Shown: positions 36,269 through 46,079, numbered from the stretch's first letter. The stretch is DNA of 64,000 nt from SKVR01 sp037441525 (GCA_037441525.1 JBBISA010000008.1:1-64000), one strand, 5' to 3'. The notes: generated by a model from the sequence alone, not told the origin. Program-made: numbers and translations.

Positions 36269-36766
36269 ATGAGACTGATAATTATCGCTGCTGTGGCCAA
36301 TAACCATGTAATCGGGAACAATAACCAGCTGCTATGGCATCTGCCTGCCGACCTGAAACGTTTCAAGGAAACCACCATGGGCCATACAATGATCATGGGA
36401 CGAAAAACCTTCGAAAGCATTGGAAAGGCCCTGCCGGGCCGACGCACCATCGTTATTACCCGGAACGAAAAGTTTGATGCTCAGGGTTGCGAAGTGGTAA
36501 CCAACCTCAAAGATGCATTATGCATGGTAAAAGATGAATGTAATGTTTTTGTTGTAGGCGGAGGGGAAATATACAGGCAAACCATTAATCTTCATGTTGC
36601 CCGTCGTCTTTTTATTACCCGAGTATTTGCAAGTTTCGAAGGCGATAGTTTTTTCCCTGCCGTAGATTGCGATAAATGGGAGTTGATTGACAGAGAAGAC
36701 CATCATGCCGACCAAAAGAATCCTTTCCCTTTCTCATTTCTTACCTATAAAAGACGGAAGTCTTAA
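36269..36766 (+). CDS. folA: Dihydrofolate reductase
   Basis: The 165-residue enzyme reduces dihydrofolate with NADPH. Motifs include IAAVANNHVIGNNNQLLWHLPADLKRFKE (substrate Asp in PADLK), GRKTFESIGKALPGRRTIVITR and VFVVGGGEIYRQTI. It lies 36 bases after thyA in one operon and serves the folate cycle. It is convergent with the secreted-protein gene at 36801. Confidence 0.97.
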   Translation: MRLIIIAAVANNHVIGNNNQLLWHLPADLKRFKETTMGHTMIMGRKTFESIGKALPGRRTIVITRNEKFDAQGCEVVTNLKDALCMVKDECNVFVVGGGEIYRQTINLHVARRLFITRVFASFEGDSFFPAVDCDKWELIDREDHHADQKNPFPFSFLTYKRRKS

Positions 36767-36800
36767 TAATATTTGTCCACTGAAATAACTACCTGCTGCT

Positions 36801-38063
36801 TCAGGTTTTTTGTTTCTGTTTGCGGGCAGCAGGGAAAAGTACGTTGTTAAGGATAAGCCTGTAGCCTGGCGAATTGGGATGAAGATTCAGGTCAGTAGGA
36901 GGGTCGCCTACAAAATGACGATAATCTTCGGGGTCGTGCCCTCCATAAAAGGTGAAGGTACCCTTACCAAAAGTACCATGGATGTAACGGGCTTCATTAT
37001 TTGCTTTGGTTTCGCCCATGATGGTAACGGTGGGCTTAATAAATGGCCGCATAAAGGCGGTGGTCTGGCCCATAAACCCTTTTACCAGGGTTTCGTGGTT
37101 TTGGCTAAGCATTGTAGGAACGGGGTCCCATTTGGCCGAGAATTCAAACAGGGTAAAAAAATCACTTACCTGGTCGCGACCTGTTTTAGGCACGTCGATA
37201 TTGGATTTTGCGTAATCAAAGGGGTTAGAAATAACCTGGAAATTATAAAATGCAAAGGTGCGCGAAAAATCGAGTCTTTGCTGGTAATCAAGGTCAGCGG
37301 GGGTTCCGTCAAATACTTCATGCACAATATCAATTCCTTCGGCTGCCAGGGTAATATCAAGACTTTCGGGTGCTGAGCACATGGCAAACATATATCCCCC
37401 ACCAGCTACAAACATCTGTATATTTTTTGCAACAGCCAGCTTTAGGTCGGGTACCCGGTTAAAGCCAAGTTTTCGGGCAGATTCTTCGGCAATCTGAACA
37501 TCACGCTGGTACCAGGGTGCATTACGGTAAGCAGCCCAGAATTTTCCGAACTGGCCGGTAAAATCTTCGTGGTGCACATGGAGCCAATCGTACAGCGGAA
37601 GCATGCCCGAAATTACCTGCTCATCATAAATGGCATCGTAAGGTATCTCTGCATAGGTAAGGGCCAGGGTAACCGCATCGTCCCACGGGAGGCTGTGAGG
37701 TGGGGTATAAACAGCAATACGGGGAAGTTTGTGCAACACCATAGCATCCATATTAACATCAGGATTGGTAACTTCTGAGATGATGGCTGAAGCCTGAATG
37801 TCGGCAATAATCTGATAACTTACGCCCCTTATAGTTAGTTCATTCTCGAAAATTCTGTTGTGTTGAAACAAAAAACTCCCTCCCCGGTAATTCAGCAACC
37901 AGGTAATTTCCATATCGTGCTTCAATATAAAATAGGCAATCCCATAGGCTTTAAGGTGGTTTTGCTGGGTACGGTCCATGGGAACAAGAATATGGGCGCC
38001 CCGGACAGCAATGGGAGATGCAAGAGCAAAGAGAAGTACTGTAAAAACAAAAAACCGTTTCAT
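36801..38063 (-). CDS. Conserved secreted protein of Bacteroidota (often mis-named asparagine synthetase B)
   Basis: The 420-residue protein starts at the ATG at 38063 with a signal peptide (MKRFFVFTVLLFALASPIAVRG). The mature part begins AHILVPMDRTQQNHLKAYGIAYFILKHD. Homologs are widespread in Bacteroidota and often labelled asparagine synthetase B, but no glutaminase or synthetase motif is present. Visible features are a GGGSF-like NYRGGSFLF, MFVAGGGYMFAMCSAPESLD (a lipid- or glycoside-binding-like, glutamine-amidotransferase-like nucleophile elbow cannot be excluded) and HGTFGKGTFTFYGGHDPEDY near the end. A ThuA/GATase-like fold is possible, a guess. It lies 158 bases after dnaB. Confidence 0.7.
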   Translation of the reverse strand: MKRFFVFTVLLFALASPIAVRGAHILVPMDRTQQNHLKAYGIAYFILKHDMEITWLLNYRGGSFLFQHNRIFENELTIRGVSYQIIADIQASAIISEVTNPDVNMDAMVLHKLPRIAVYTPPHSLPWDDAVTLALTYAEIPYDAIYDEQVISGMLPLYDWLHVHHEDFTGQFGKFWAAYRNAPWYQRDVQIAEESARKLGFNRVPDLKLAVAKNIQMFVAGGGYMFAMCSAPESLDITLAAEGIDIVHEVFDGTPADLDYQQRLDFSRTFAFYNFQVISNPFDYAKSNIDVPKTGRDQVSDFFTLFEFSAKWDPVPTMLSQNHETLVKGFMGQTTAFMRPFIKPTVTIMGETKANNEARYIHGTFGKGTFTFYGGHDPEDYRHFVGDPPTDLNLHPNSPGYRLILNNVLFPAARKQKQKT

Positions 38064-38221
38064 AAATGCTGATATTTTGCAACCATTGGAGTGGCTAACC
38101 AATCTAAGGTACAAACAAAAGACCACAATGTCTATGGCCGTGTTGTTGAAAAACATGAAAAACAACTCTTTGTTTCAACCCTGAAACTTGAAATTCCACT
38201 TAAAACACAATTTTTCATTCA

Positions 38222-39754
38222 TCAGAAAGGAACATCATCGCCAGGGTCATCATTCAACCGTGAAGGAAGTGTAACGATATTGGGCGATGCATCGAAGGAT
38301 GACGATGGGCGCAAATCGGCGGCAGGTTCAAAACCAGGGGTTTCATAATCCATGAATTTGGCAAAGCGAGGCACAAACCTTAATCTAACATCTTCAAGGG
38401 CGCCGTTACGGTGTTTGGCTATAAGGAACTCTGCCAGCCCATCCGTTGAATTTCCATCTTCATCTTGGCCAATTTTGTAATATTCAGGGCGGTAAATGAA
38501 GCAAACCATATCTGCATCCTGCTCAATGGCGCCCGATTCGCGAAGGTCGGAAAGCATGGGCTTTTTGGCGCCACCACGGGTTTCAACGGCCCGGCTGAGC
38601 TGCGACAACGCAATAATGGGAATGTTTAGCTCTTTGGCCAGGCTTTTTAAAGACCTTGAAATATTGCTTATCTCCTGTTCGCGGTTGCCCCCTTTTTCAG
38701 CACTGCCCGACATAAGCTGAAGGTAGTCAATAATAACCAGCTGAACATTGTGCTGAGCCTTTAAACGCCGGCATTTTGCCCTTAGTTCGAAGATGGAAAG
38801 TGCCGGGGTATCGTCGATAAATAATGGAGCATCGGTAAGATTAGCCAGCTTGGCATTGAGTTGCTCCCATTCGTATTGCTCCAGTTGACCACGCTTCAGT
38901 TTTTCGGCCGATAGTTCTGATTCACTGGCAATTAAACGCATTACCAATTGTACGCCTGCCATCTCTAAGGAGAAAATAGCCACAGGGTGTTTGAACTCTA
39001 CCGCCATATTGCGGGCCATCGAAAGCACAAAGGCTGTTTTACCCATACCCGGGCGGGCAGCAAGAATAATAAGGTCGGACTTTTGCCAGCCTGCCGTAAC
39101 TCGGTCGATAGCTGAAAAACCACTGGGAATGCCGCTTATATGCCCTTCCTGTTCGCGTGCTTTCTCAATCTGTTTAATGGCATCCTTAACCAGTGAAGGC
39201 ATATCGGAATAATTGCGCCGCAAATTGGTTTCGCTAATGGCAAAAAGCTCCTTTTCGGCCTTATCGAGAATGTCGAACACATCAGAGGCATCTTCGTATG
39301 ATTCCTTAATGATGCCGTCGGAAATCCTTATCAATTCTCTTTGCAGGAATTTCTGAATAACAATACGGGCATGAAACTCAACATTGGCTGCCGATGCCAC
39401 CCTGTTGGTCAATTGAGAAATATAGTAGGCTCCACCCACAGCTTCCAGTTCGCCCAGTTTCTGAAGTTTCTGGGTAACGGTCAAAATATCAACCGGTTCT
39501 GAATCCTTAAACAGGGAATGGATGGCTTTGAAAATTTTCTGGTGCGATTCCCTGTAGAACACTTCGGGTTTGAAAATATCCACCACATTGGTAAGGGCAT
39601 TTTGCTCGAGCATCATAGCCCCCAGCACTGCCTCTTCAAGGTCGGGTGCCTGTGGCGGAATACGGCCATGTTCAAGGGGATTGAAACCGGCCAGGCCTGT
39701 GGTGCGGCCTCTGCGTGCTGTTATGCTTTTTTGTATCTTGTCTGGTTCTTCCAT
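38222..39754 (-). CDS. dnaB: Replicative DNA helicase DnaB
   Basis: The 510-residue hexameric helicase unwinds DNA at the fork. The start is the ATG at 39754 (MEEPDKIQK); a TTG six codons before is not needed. The N-terminal primase-binding domain (PPQAPDLEEAVLGAMML…) spans ~30-150. The RecA-like domain has Walker A LAARPGMGKTAF, H1a FSLEM, Walker B LVIIDYLQLM and the C-terminal RPEYY and KHRNGALEDVRLRF. No intein. A second, shortened paralog lies at 59115-60011. Confidence 0.96.
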   Translation of the reverse strand: MEEPDKIQKSITARRGRTTGLAGFNPLEHGRIPPQAPDLEEAVLGAMMLEQNALTNVVDIFKPEVFYRESHQKIFKAIHSLFKDSEPVDILTVTQKLQKLGELEAVGGAYYISQLTNRVASAANVEFHARIVIQKFLQRELIRISDGIIKESYEDASDVFDILDKAEKELFAISETNLRRNYSDMPSLVKDAIKQIEKAREQEGHISGIPSGFSAIDRVTAGWQKSDLIILAARPGMGKTAFVLSMARNMAVEFKHPVAIFSLEMAGVQLVMRLIASESELSAEKLKRGQLEQYEWEQLNAKLANLTDAPLFIDDTPALSIFELRAKCRRLKAQHNVQLVIIDYLQLMSGSAEKGGNREQEISNISRSLKSLAKELNIPIIALSQLSRAVETRGGAKKPMLSDLRESGAIEQDADMVCFIYRPEYYKIGQDEDGNSTDGLAEFLIAKHRNGALEDVRLRFVPRFAKFMDYETPGFEPAADLRPSSSFDASPNIVTLPSRLNDDPGDDVPF

Positions 39755-39957
39755 AGGGGCAAAAATAACCAAACATTGCAGAACATAATCGTATTAAAAG
39801 GAATTAAGTTTTCAACAGAACCAAAACCCTTGTCAATTAAGGAAAAAATTCACCTTTTAATGCAAATACATGATTATATGGCTATTGCATATAATTATTT
39901 GATTGATTTCGTTTAAAAATTGCTTATCGATTATTATACAATTCACTTAATATCTGC

Positions 39958-40683
39958 CTATACAACGACTTCAATCCGGTCTTCGGGAAGTTCGCCTTTG
40001 AAACTGAATTTCAGAAAAAGCCTTGCGGTGGTAACCACATCTTTGTTGCAATAGACAGCAATTCTTTTCAGGTCGTTCTCAACCCAGTAAACTCTTGCCA
40101 CATCACTGCCATCAATATCGTCCTTTGGGGTGGGAATATTAAAAACCGCCGCCAGCAAAGCAAGAGATGTGTAATTTTTATGGTCTCCGAATTTCCAGAG
40201 CTCCATGGTATCGATAAAGGGGACATCCCATGGTTTGTGCCCCGATATATTGATGATGGAAGGCAGCGGAATACGGTTAATGAGCATGCGGCGGGCAATA
40301 TAAGGGATGTCGAATTCACGGCAATTGTGTCCGCAAAGGTAATGGCCCGGTTCTGCATACTTTCGGTTGAGCATTTTGGCGAATGATTCCAGTAATTCCG
40401 TTTCGTTGTCAGAATAAAACGCTTTAACACGGAAGCCAGGTGCTTCATCATCTCCAACAAAAACACCCGCCGAAATACATACAATCTTTCCGAATTCACT
40501 GTAGATGCCTGCCTTTTCATAAAACATCGACTCGAGATTGGCGGACGCGTCGCCGGTTAAGCGCGAAGCCTTTTTAAGCCACAGAGGTTTAAGGTTTTCA
40601 GACAAATCATCAAAGGAACTCACCTGAGGAACAGTTTCCACATCAACAAACAAAATATTCTTCAGGGTATATTTGCTCAACAT
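39958..40683 (-). CDS. DEDDy-type 3'-5' exonuclease (PolB exonuclease-like)
   Basis: The 241-residue protein starts at the ATG at 40683 (MLSKYTLKNILFVDVETVPQV). The catalytic residues of the PolB-type exonuclease family are visible: Asp and Glu in FVDVETVP, Asp in CGHNCREFDIPYI and the Tyr-x3-Asp of the third motif in YCNKDVVTTARL. A role in DNA repair or editing is likely, but the partner is unknown. It follows the PorE-like gene with a 16-base gap, probably by transcription alone. Confidence 0.83.
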   Translation of the reverse strand: MLSKYTLKNILFVDVETVPQVSSFDDLSENLKPLWLKKASRLTGDASANLESMFYEKAGIYSEFGKIVCISAGVFVGDDEAPGFRVKAFYSDNETELLESFAKMLNRKYAEPGHYLCGHNCREFDIPYIARRMLINRIPLPSIINISGHKPWDVPFIDTMELWKFGDHKNYTSLALLAAVFNIPTPKDDIDGSDVARVYWVENDLKRIAVYCNKDVVTTARLFLKFSFKGELPEDRIEVVV

Positions 40684-40699
40684 GGCTGTGGGTAATTTA

Positions 40700-42664
40700 T
40701 CAGTTGTTTTCCAACACTTTAAACTCTGTCCGGCGATTCTGGGCTCGCCCTTCAGCCGAAGCATTGTCGGCAATAGGCTTGGAATCAGCATATCCGGCAT
40801 AGGTTAACCGGCGTCTGTCAATCCCTTTGTCTGCAAGGAAATTGTATACGCTCAAGGCTCTTCTTTCCGATAAGGCCTTGTTATGGGCAAAAGAACCGGT
40901 ATTGTCGGTATGGCCGCTTAATTCGATACGCATTGCAGGATTTTGGACAAGCAGATTATGGAGTTTGTTAAGTTCGGCTGCTGATTGGGGCAGCAACTCA
41001 TGGCTATCGGTTTCGAAAAAGATATTCCGTAACACCACCGATTCGCCGGCCCTGATGGGTTGCAGTGGGATGTCGTATAAAGGGGGGTCGATGCCGGTTC
41101 GGACATCAGAAAATGAAAAATTCTCTGAAAAGAACAGGTAACCGTCGCGCCAGACATTCAATGCCAGGTTGGCTGATGTGGGGATGGGTATTAGAAACTC
41201 CCCCGAACCCGGATTGGATAAGGATTGAAGAATTGTTTGCCCCGTAGAAAGGTTGATGAGTTCGAAGCGTGCTTCGAGGCGACGCCTTGTTTGAGCATCA
41301 AAAACAATCCCTTTCATATAGGTAACGGGCTCGGGACGGGCATCTTCATACAGTTCGAAATAATAAATATCGGTTTTACCAAAACCACCAGGTTGCTCCG
41401 ATGCGAAATAGGCTTCGCGCCCTGAAGCTCCCACAATGAGCGATATTTCATCCACATAGGTATTTATTGGGTAGCCAAGATTAATGGGTTGTTGCCAGTT
41501 TCCGTCCAAATCGCGAACAGAATAATACAGGTCTATTCCGCCCATGCCTGTGTGTCCGTCCGATGCAAAGTAAAGGGTTTTGTTATCGGGGTGAATAAAT
41601 GGCGACATTTCTTTTCCTGCTGTATTGATAACGGGCCCAAGGTTTACAGGGTCCGACCATCTTCCAGTATCCGACAGGGTCGACGTCCAAATGTCCATTT
41701 GCCCGTAATTGTGTCTTCGGTTGCTGGTAAAAAACAGCGTTTTGCCATCGGGCGAAACTGATGGTTGTGATTCCCAGGCCGATGTATTAACCGGTGGGCC
41801 AAGATTTACAGGTGCCGACCATCCGCTTCCTGCTTTACGGGAATAATAAATATCGCAACTACCTATGCCTCCCGGACGGCTGCATCCGGTAAAATACAGG
41901 TGTATGCCATCGGCCGAAATGCTTTGTGCCCCTTCATTGTTTTGGCTATTAATAGGCGGGCCAAGATTAACGGCAGGCCCCCAGACTCCATTCACCCTCT
42001 GGCTCACATAAAAATCTTCAAATTCCGACCCGAGATGAAGATAATTTCTGTCCTCACGGGGTCGTTTGCGGGTAAAAATCAGGGTTTGTTCGTCGGCAGT
42101 AAGGGCAGGTGCATATTCTTCGTGCTCACTGTTTACCCCGGCACCAAGATTTCTGGGCTCGAAGGGAAGAGGGTTTCTTACTGCATTGAGGGCAAATTCA
42201 ACTCGTTGCAGGTTTTTCCCAGCCCTTTCGCGCATGGCCGGGTTTATATTCTGAAGACCAATGAACTGTAAAAGACTTTTTTGTGCTTTTCCATACTCTC
42301 CAACAATCAGGTAAATGTCGCCAAGGTTGTAAAGAATATTCGGGAAAAACCCCGGATTTATTCGCACAGCATTTTCCCATGCTAAGGCAGCATCCTGGTA
42401 GCGCTTCTCAATTTCAAAAATCTCGCCCATAATAATATAGGCCTCAATAAAATTGGGGTCGTGCCTGACGGCATCCCTGAAACCTGCTTCTGCTCCCCTC
42501 AAATCGCGCTGATTGTACTTTTTTATTGCTTCTTCGAAGGCCCTTCTGGCGCGGCTGTTCGATGTGGTAAGCTCGCGCTGCTGCTGAGAGTAAACCCTGC
42601 ACGAGGGCATCATTATCAGCATTGACAGCAAACTCGAAAATAGGATAATTGTTCTCAGGTTCAT
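40700..42664 (-). CDS. PorE-like lipoprotein: TPR, WD40-like (PD40), CRD-like and OmpA domains
   Basis: The 654-residue protein has a lipoprotein signal (MNLRTIILFSSLLSMLIMMPSC), with Cys22. Domains in order: TPR repeats at ~30-160; a six-bladed PD40-type propeller at ~180-440 with repeated SPDGKTLFFTSNRR-like strands; a carboxypeptidase-regulatory-like beta domain (KGIVFDAQTRRRLEARFELIN) at ~455-535; and an OmpA C-terminal domain at ~545-654 (FFETDSHELLPQSAAELNKL, LSGHTDNTGSFAHNKALSERRA). This order matches PorE, which anchors the type IX secretion system to peptidoglycan in P. gingivalis. Other OmpA/PD40 proteins share parts of it, so the T9SS link is inference. Confidence 0.8.
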   Translation of the reverse strand: MNLRTIILFSSLLSMLIMMPSCRVYSQQQRELTTSNSRARRAFEEAIKKYNQRDLRGAEAGFRDAVRHDPNFIEAYIIMGEIFEIEKRYQDAALAWENAVRINPGFFPNILYNLGDIYLIVGEYGKAQKSLLQFIGLQNINPAMRERAGKNLQRVEFALNAVRNPLPFEPRNLGAGVNSEHEEYAPALTADEQTLIFTRKRPREDRNYLHLGSEFEDFYVSQRVNGVWGPAVNLGPPINSQNNEGAQSISADGIHLYFTGCSRPGGIGSCDIYYSRKAGSGWSAPVNLGPPVNTSAWESQPSVSPDGKTLFFTSNRRHNYGQMDIWTSTLSDTGRWSDPVNLGPVINTAGKEMSPFIHPDNKTLYFASDGHTGMGGIDLYYSVRDLDGNWQQPINLGYPINTYVDEISLIVGASGREAYFASEQPGGFGKTDIYYFELYEDARPEPVTYMKGIVFDAQTRRRLEARFELINLSTGQTILQSLSNPGSGEFLIPIPTSANLALNVWRDGYLFFSENFSFSDVRTGIDPPLYDIPLQPIRAGESVVLRNIFFETDSHELLPQSAAELNKLHNLLVQNPAMRIELSGHTDNTGSFAHNKALSERRALSVYNFLADKGIDRRRLTYAGYADSKPIADNASAEGRAQNRRTEFKVLENN

Positions 42665-42888
42665 ATCTTCAGGCTTTTCCCTTGATAAATACTCGGAATA
42701 GAATGGCCATCTAAAATATCACTTAATCCGATAAATATGTATCAGATTTTCTAATCTTTTTATGATGGGTATAGAAAGAATGGCTGATGACAAATCAGTC
42801 ATAATTTATACAAACCTAATCATTTTTCTGATTGATGTTTACATAAGACTTTGGAACAGGAAACCGGCAGTGGTTCTCAGCTCCCCTG

Positions 42889-43551
42889 TTATGGGATGTT
42901 CATAAACTTGTGCGACTGCAATGAAATCATCCAGCGAGGGTTCTGAAGAATATAATCCACTATTTTGGGGAGCATAATCTGAAAACGACTCCATTCAGGC
43001 TGAAGATACAAAAGGCACTTCTGTTTTACATAGGGCAGGTTTTGTTCGGCCCATTCAAAATCAGATTCATCGCAAACAATTACCTTGAGCTCATCGGCCA
43101 GTTGCAGCATATCGCGCCGCGGATTAAATTGCGATTTGGGCGAAACACAAATCCAGTCGAATGAGCCACTCAGGGGGCATGTGCCCGATGTTTCGAGAAA
43201 GATACTGATATTATTGCTTTTCAGTTGCCTGCACAGCGGGTCGAGATTATAAAGCAATGGTTCGCCACCGGTAATTACCACCGACCTGACAGAGTATTGT
43301 AAAAGGGTTTCCAAAATATGGTCAACTGTGGCAAGGGGATGCACCGAAGCGTCCCACGATTCCTTTACATCGCACCAGTTGCATCCTACATCGCAACCAC
43401 CAATACGAATAAAAAATGCCGCCTTTCCTGTATTGTACCCTTCACCCTGAATGGAATAAAACATCTCCATTACGGGCAGAACCAATCCTTCGTTGAGTTG
43501 TTTCTGCTGATGTAGGGTAAGATTGGAAAGCCTGCAACCCTGGTTACTCAT
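42889..43551 (-). CDS. queE: 7-carboxy-7-deazaguanine synthase
   Basis: The 220-residue radical SAM enzyme makes CDG, an early step in queuosine or 7-deazaguanine synthesis. The start at 43551 (MSNQGCRLSNL) overlaps the folD stop by four bases (ATGA), so the genes are translationally coupled. MEMFYSIQGEGYNTGKAAFFIRIGGCDVGCNWCDV contains the CxxxCxxC cluster motif. VVITGGEPLLY and LETSGTCPL are also present. Order ffh-folD-queE is a Bacteroidota arrangement. Other queuosine genes are not in the window. Confidence 0.93.
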   Translation of the reverse strand: MSNQGCRLSNLTLHQQKQLNEGLVLPVMEMFYSIQGEGYNTGKAAFFIRIGGCDVGCNWCDVKESWDASVHPLATVDHILETLLQYSVRSVVITGGEPLLYNLDPLCRQLKSNNISIFLETSGTCPLSGSFDWICVSPKSQFNPRRDMLQLADELKVIVCDESDFEWAEQNLPYVKQKCLLYLQPEWSRFQIMLPKIVDYILQNPRWMISLQSHKFMNIP

Positions 43552-44429
43552 GGATAAATCTCTTTTTTGCGGGCTTTCAGGGTATTCTGAAGGAGTGAAA
43601 CAATGGTCATAGGGCCAACACCGCCGGGCACAGGGGTAATCCATGATGTTTTTGGGGCCACTTCATCGTACTTTACATCGCCGATTAACCGATAACCCGA
43701 TTTGGTTTCGGCCGATTCAATACGATGAATACCAACATCAATTACCACGGCACCCTCTTTCACCATATCGGCAGTTATAAATTCGGGTTTACCGATGGCA
43801 ACAATAAGTATATCGGCCCGAAGGGTAATCTCTTTCAGGTTTTTGGTTCGGCTGTGGCAAAGGGTTACAGTGGCATTGCCCGGTTCGCTCATTGCCGACA
43901 TAAGGATGCTTACTGGTCTGCCCACAATATTGCTGCGCCCCACAACCACGCAATGAGCGCCGGTGGTTTTAATATTGCTATGGCGAAGCAATTCAACAAT
44001 ACCAAAGGGAGTGGCCGAAACATAAGCCGGCAATCCTGTGGACATGCGGCCAACATTTTCAGGATGAAATCCATCCACATCCTTCTTTGGGTTAATCTCC
44101 TGAATGATTTTTTGCTCATTGATGTGTTTGGGAAGGGGTAATTGCACGATAAAACCATCAATTTCGGGGTCATCGTTCAGGAAACGCACTATTTTCAACA
44201 ATTCATCTTCCGAAATATCTTCATCGAGTTTATACACCGATGAGTCGAACCCCACTTCCCTGCAGGCTTTTTCTTTGCTTGCCACATAGGTTTCGCTGGC
44301 GGGGTCGTTGCCAACCAAAACAGCAGCCAGGTGTGGAGGGCGTTCTTCGCCATCGACCATCTCTTTCACCTGTTGAGAAATTTCCTGGCGAATATGGCTT
44401 GCAATCAGTTTCCCGTCAATTAGTTTCAT
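43548..44429 (-). CDS. folD: Bifunctional methylenetetrahydrofolate dehydrogenase/cyclohydrolase
   Basis: The 293-residue enzyme interconverts methylene-, methenyl- and formyl-tetrahydrofolate with NADP+. Catalytic Tyr and Lys are in ETYVASKEKACREVG; FIVQLPLPKHI, NPKKDVDGFHPENVG, VVVGRSNIVGRPVS and the end-motif VPGGVGPMTIVSLLQN are all standard. It lies 93 bases after ffh and overlaps queE. Confidence 0.97.
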   Translation of the reverse strand: MKLIDGKLIASHIRQEISQQVKEMVDGEERPPHLAAVLVGNDPASETYVASKEKACREVGFDSSVYKLDEDISEDELLKIVRFLNDDPEIDGFIVQLPLPKHINEQKIIQEINPKKDVDGFHPENVGRMSTGLPAYVSATPFGIVELLRHSNIKTTGAHCVVVGRSNIVGRPVSILMSAMSEPGNATVTLCHSRTKNLKEITLRADILIVAIGKPEFITADMVKEGAVVIDVGIHRIESAETKSGYRLIGDVKYDEVAPKTSWITPVPGGVGPMTIVSLLQNTLKARKKEIYP

Positions 44430-44522
44430 GCTCTTAAAATTTTGAATACAACCGGGCTAAAAACTCTACATGCATTTTTACAAGTGTTTTTGGGGTGGGT
44501 CATCCTGGTCCGAACCGATTTA

Positions 44523-45860
44523 TTATTTCCTCATTCCGGGCATTGTCTTCATCATGTTCATAAATTTATTACCCCCTCCGGTCATCATTTTCATCATTTT
44601 GCGGGTTTCTTCAAATTGCTTAATAAGCCGGTTAACTTCCTGAATATCGGTACCACTGCCCATGGCAATTCTTTTGCGGCGACTTCCGTTGAGGATGGCC
44701 GGATTTTCTCTCTCCTGAGGAGTCATGGAGTATATTATCGCTTCTATCCCCTTAAAGGCGTCATCGTCGAGGTCAATATCTTTCAGGGCTTTACCCATAC
44801 CGGGAATCATACTCATAAGGTCCTTCACATTCCCCATTTTTTTGATTTGCTGCAACTGCTTCAGAAAATCGTCGAAATTGAACTGGTTCTTGGCAATTTT
44901 TTTCTGAAGTTTTATGGCTTCATCCTTATCGAATTGCTCCTGAGCTTTCTCCACAAGAGAAACAATGTCGCCCATACCCAGTATCCTGTCGGCCATCCTT
45001 CGGGGATAAAACAGGTCGAGGGCATCCATTTTTTCGCCTATACTAACGAATTTAATGGGCTTTTCAACCACCGACCTGATGGTGAGTGCGGCACCACCAC
45101 GGGTATCACCATCGAGCTTGGTTAAAACAACCCCGTCGAAATCGAGCCGGTCGTTAAATGCTTTTGCAGTATTTACTGCATCCTGACCAGTCATGGAGTC
45201 AACCACAAAGAGTGTTTCGTGAGGATTGAGATTCCTCTTCAACGATGAAATCTCGTTCATCATCTGTTCATCAACAGCTAATCGACCGGCAGTATCAACA
45301 ATTAACACCTGATGACCCATGGTTTTTGCATGAACCACGGCCTTTCTGGCTATAGCAACAGGGTCTTTAGAGCCGTCTTCTGTAAATACTTCAACATCTA
45401 CCTGTGTTCCAAGCACCTTTAACTGTTCTATGGCAGCCGGGCGGTATACGTCGCAGGCAACAAGCAGTACTTTTTTCGATTTTTTTCTTTTCAGATAACC
45501 CGCCAGTTTGGCAGAGAAGGTAGTTTTACCACTACCCTGCAAACCAGCTATCAGTATAATAGCAGGACTACCTTTCAGGTTTATTTCCTGATGGGTTTCG
45601 CCCATTAATTCAGCAAGCTCCTGATGAACAATTTTCACCATTAACTGACCTGGCGATACAGAATTCAAAACATTCTGGCCAATAGCCTTATCTTTGACAG
45701 ACTCGGTGAAGGTTTTGGCAATTTTGTAGCTAACGTCGGCATCGAGCAACGCCTTGCGTATATCTTTAAGTGTTTCTGCAACATTTATCTCGGTAATGCG
45801 GCCCTGTCCTTTCAGCAGTTTAAAGGCTTTGTCGAGACGATCGGTCAGGTTGTCAAACAT
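44523..45860 (-). CDS. ffh: Signal recognition particle protein Ffh
   Basis: The 445-residue SRP54 homolog binds 4.5S RNA and signal sequences of nascent membrane proteins. The start at 45860 (MFDNLTDRLDKAFK) is conserved. N and G domains show AGLQGSGKTTFSAKLAGYL, VDTAGRL and TKLDGDTRGGAAL. The methionine-rich M domain (~310-445) has NGSRRKRIAMGSGTDIQEVN. Upstream is a TACTTTTG promoter element. It heads the ffh-folD-queE operon. Confidence 0.97.
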   Translation of the reverse strand: MFDNLTDRLDKAFKLLKGQGRITEINVAETLKDIRKALLDADVSYKIAKTFTESVKDKAIGQNVLNSVSPGQLMVKIVHQELAELMGETHQEINLKGSPAIILIAGLQGSGKTTFSAKLAGYLKRKKSKKVLLVACDVYRPAAIEQLKVLGTQVDVEVFTEDGSKDPVAIARKAVVHAKTMGHQVLIVDTAGRLAVDEQMMNEISSLKRNLNPHETLFVVDSMTGQDAVNTAKAFNDRLDFDGVVLTKLDGDTRGGAALTIRSVVEKPIKFVSIGEKMDALDLFYPRRMADRILGMGDIVSLVEKAQEQFDKDEAIKLQKKIAKNQFNFDDFLKQLQQIKKMGNVKDLMSMIPGMGKALKDIDLDDDAFKGIEAIIYSMTPQERENPAILNGSRRKRIAMGSGTDIQEVNRLIKQFEETRKMMKMMTGGGNKFMNMMKTMPGMRK

Positions 45861-45887
45861 AATGATTAAAGGTTTGAAATTTTTGTG

Positions 45888-45895
45888 CAAAAGTA
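45888..45895 (-). promoter_or_regulatory. -7 element of ffh
   Basis: TACTTTTG on the minus strand, an exact TAnnTTTG match, 28 bases before the ffh ATG. Confidence 0.5.
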
Positions 45896-46071
45896 TTATT
45901 AATTATCGGTATTTGCCCTTCGAAAATTTGACAGTTGAGAACCCATTCAGGAAAACTACTGTTAAAAACATGTTGAAAAAATGAAATCTATCAAAACAAG
46001 GCAAACCATAAAATTTCATACATTTAGCATCACAATGAACCGGAGAATAGCACCCGACGCTGTTTTTTTGC

Positions 46072-46079
46072 TACTTTTG
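46072..46079 (+). promoter_or_regulatory. -7 element of the TPR gene
   Basis: TACTTTTG on the plus strand, ~104 bases before the ATG at 46183; a long leader follows. Confidence 0.4.
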
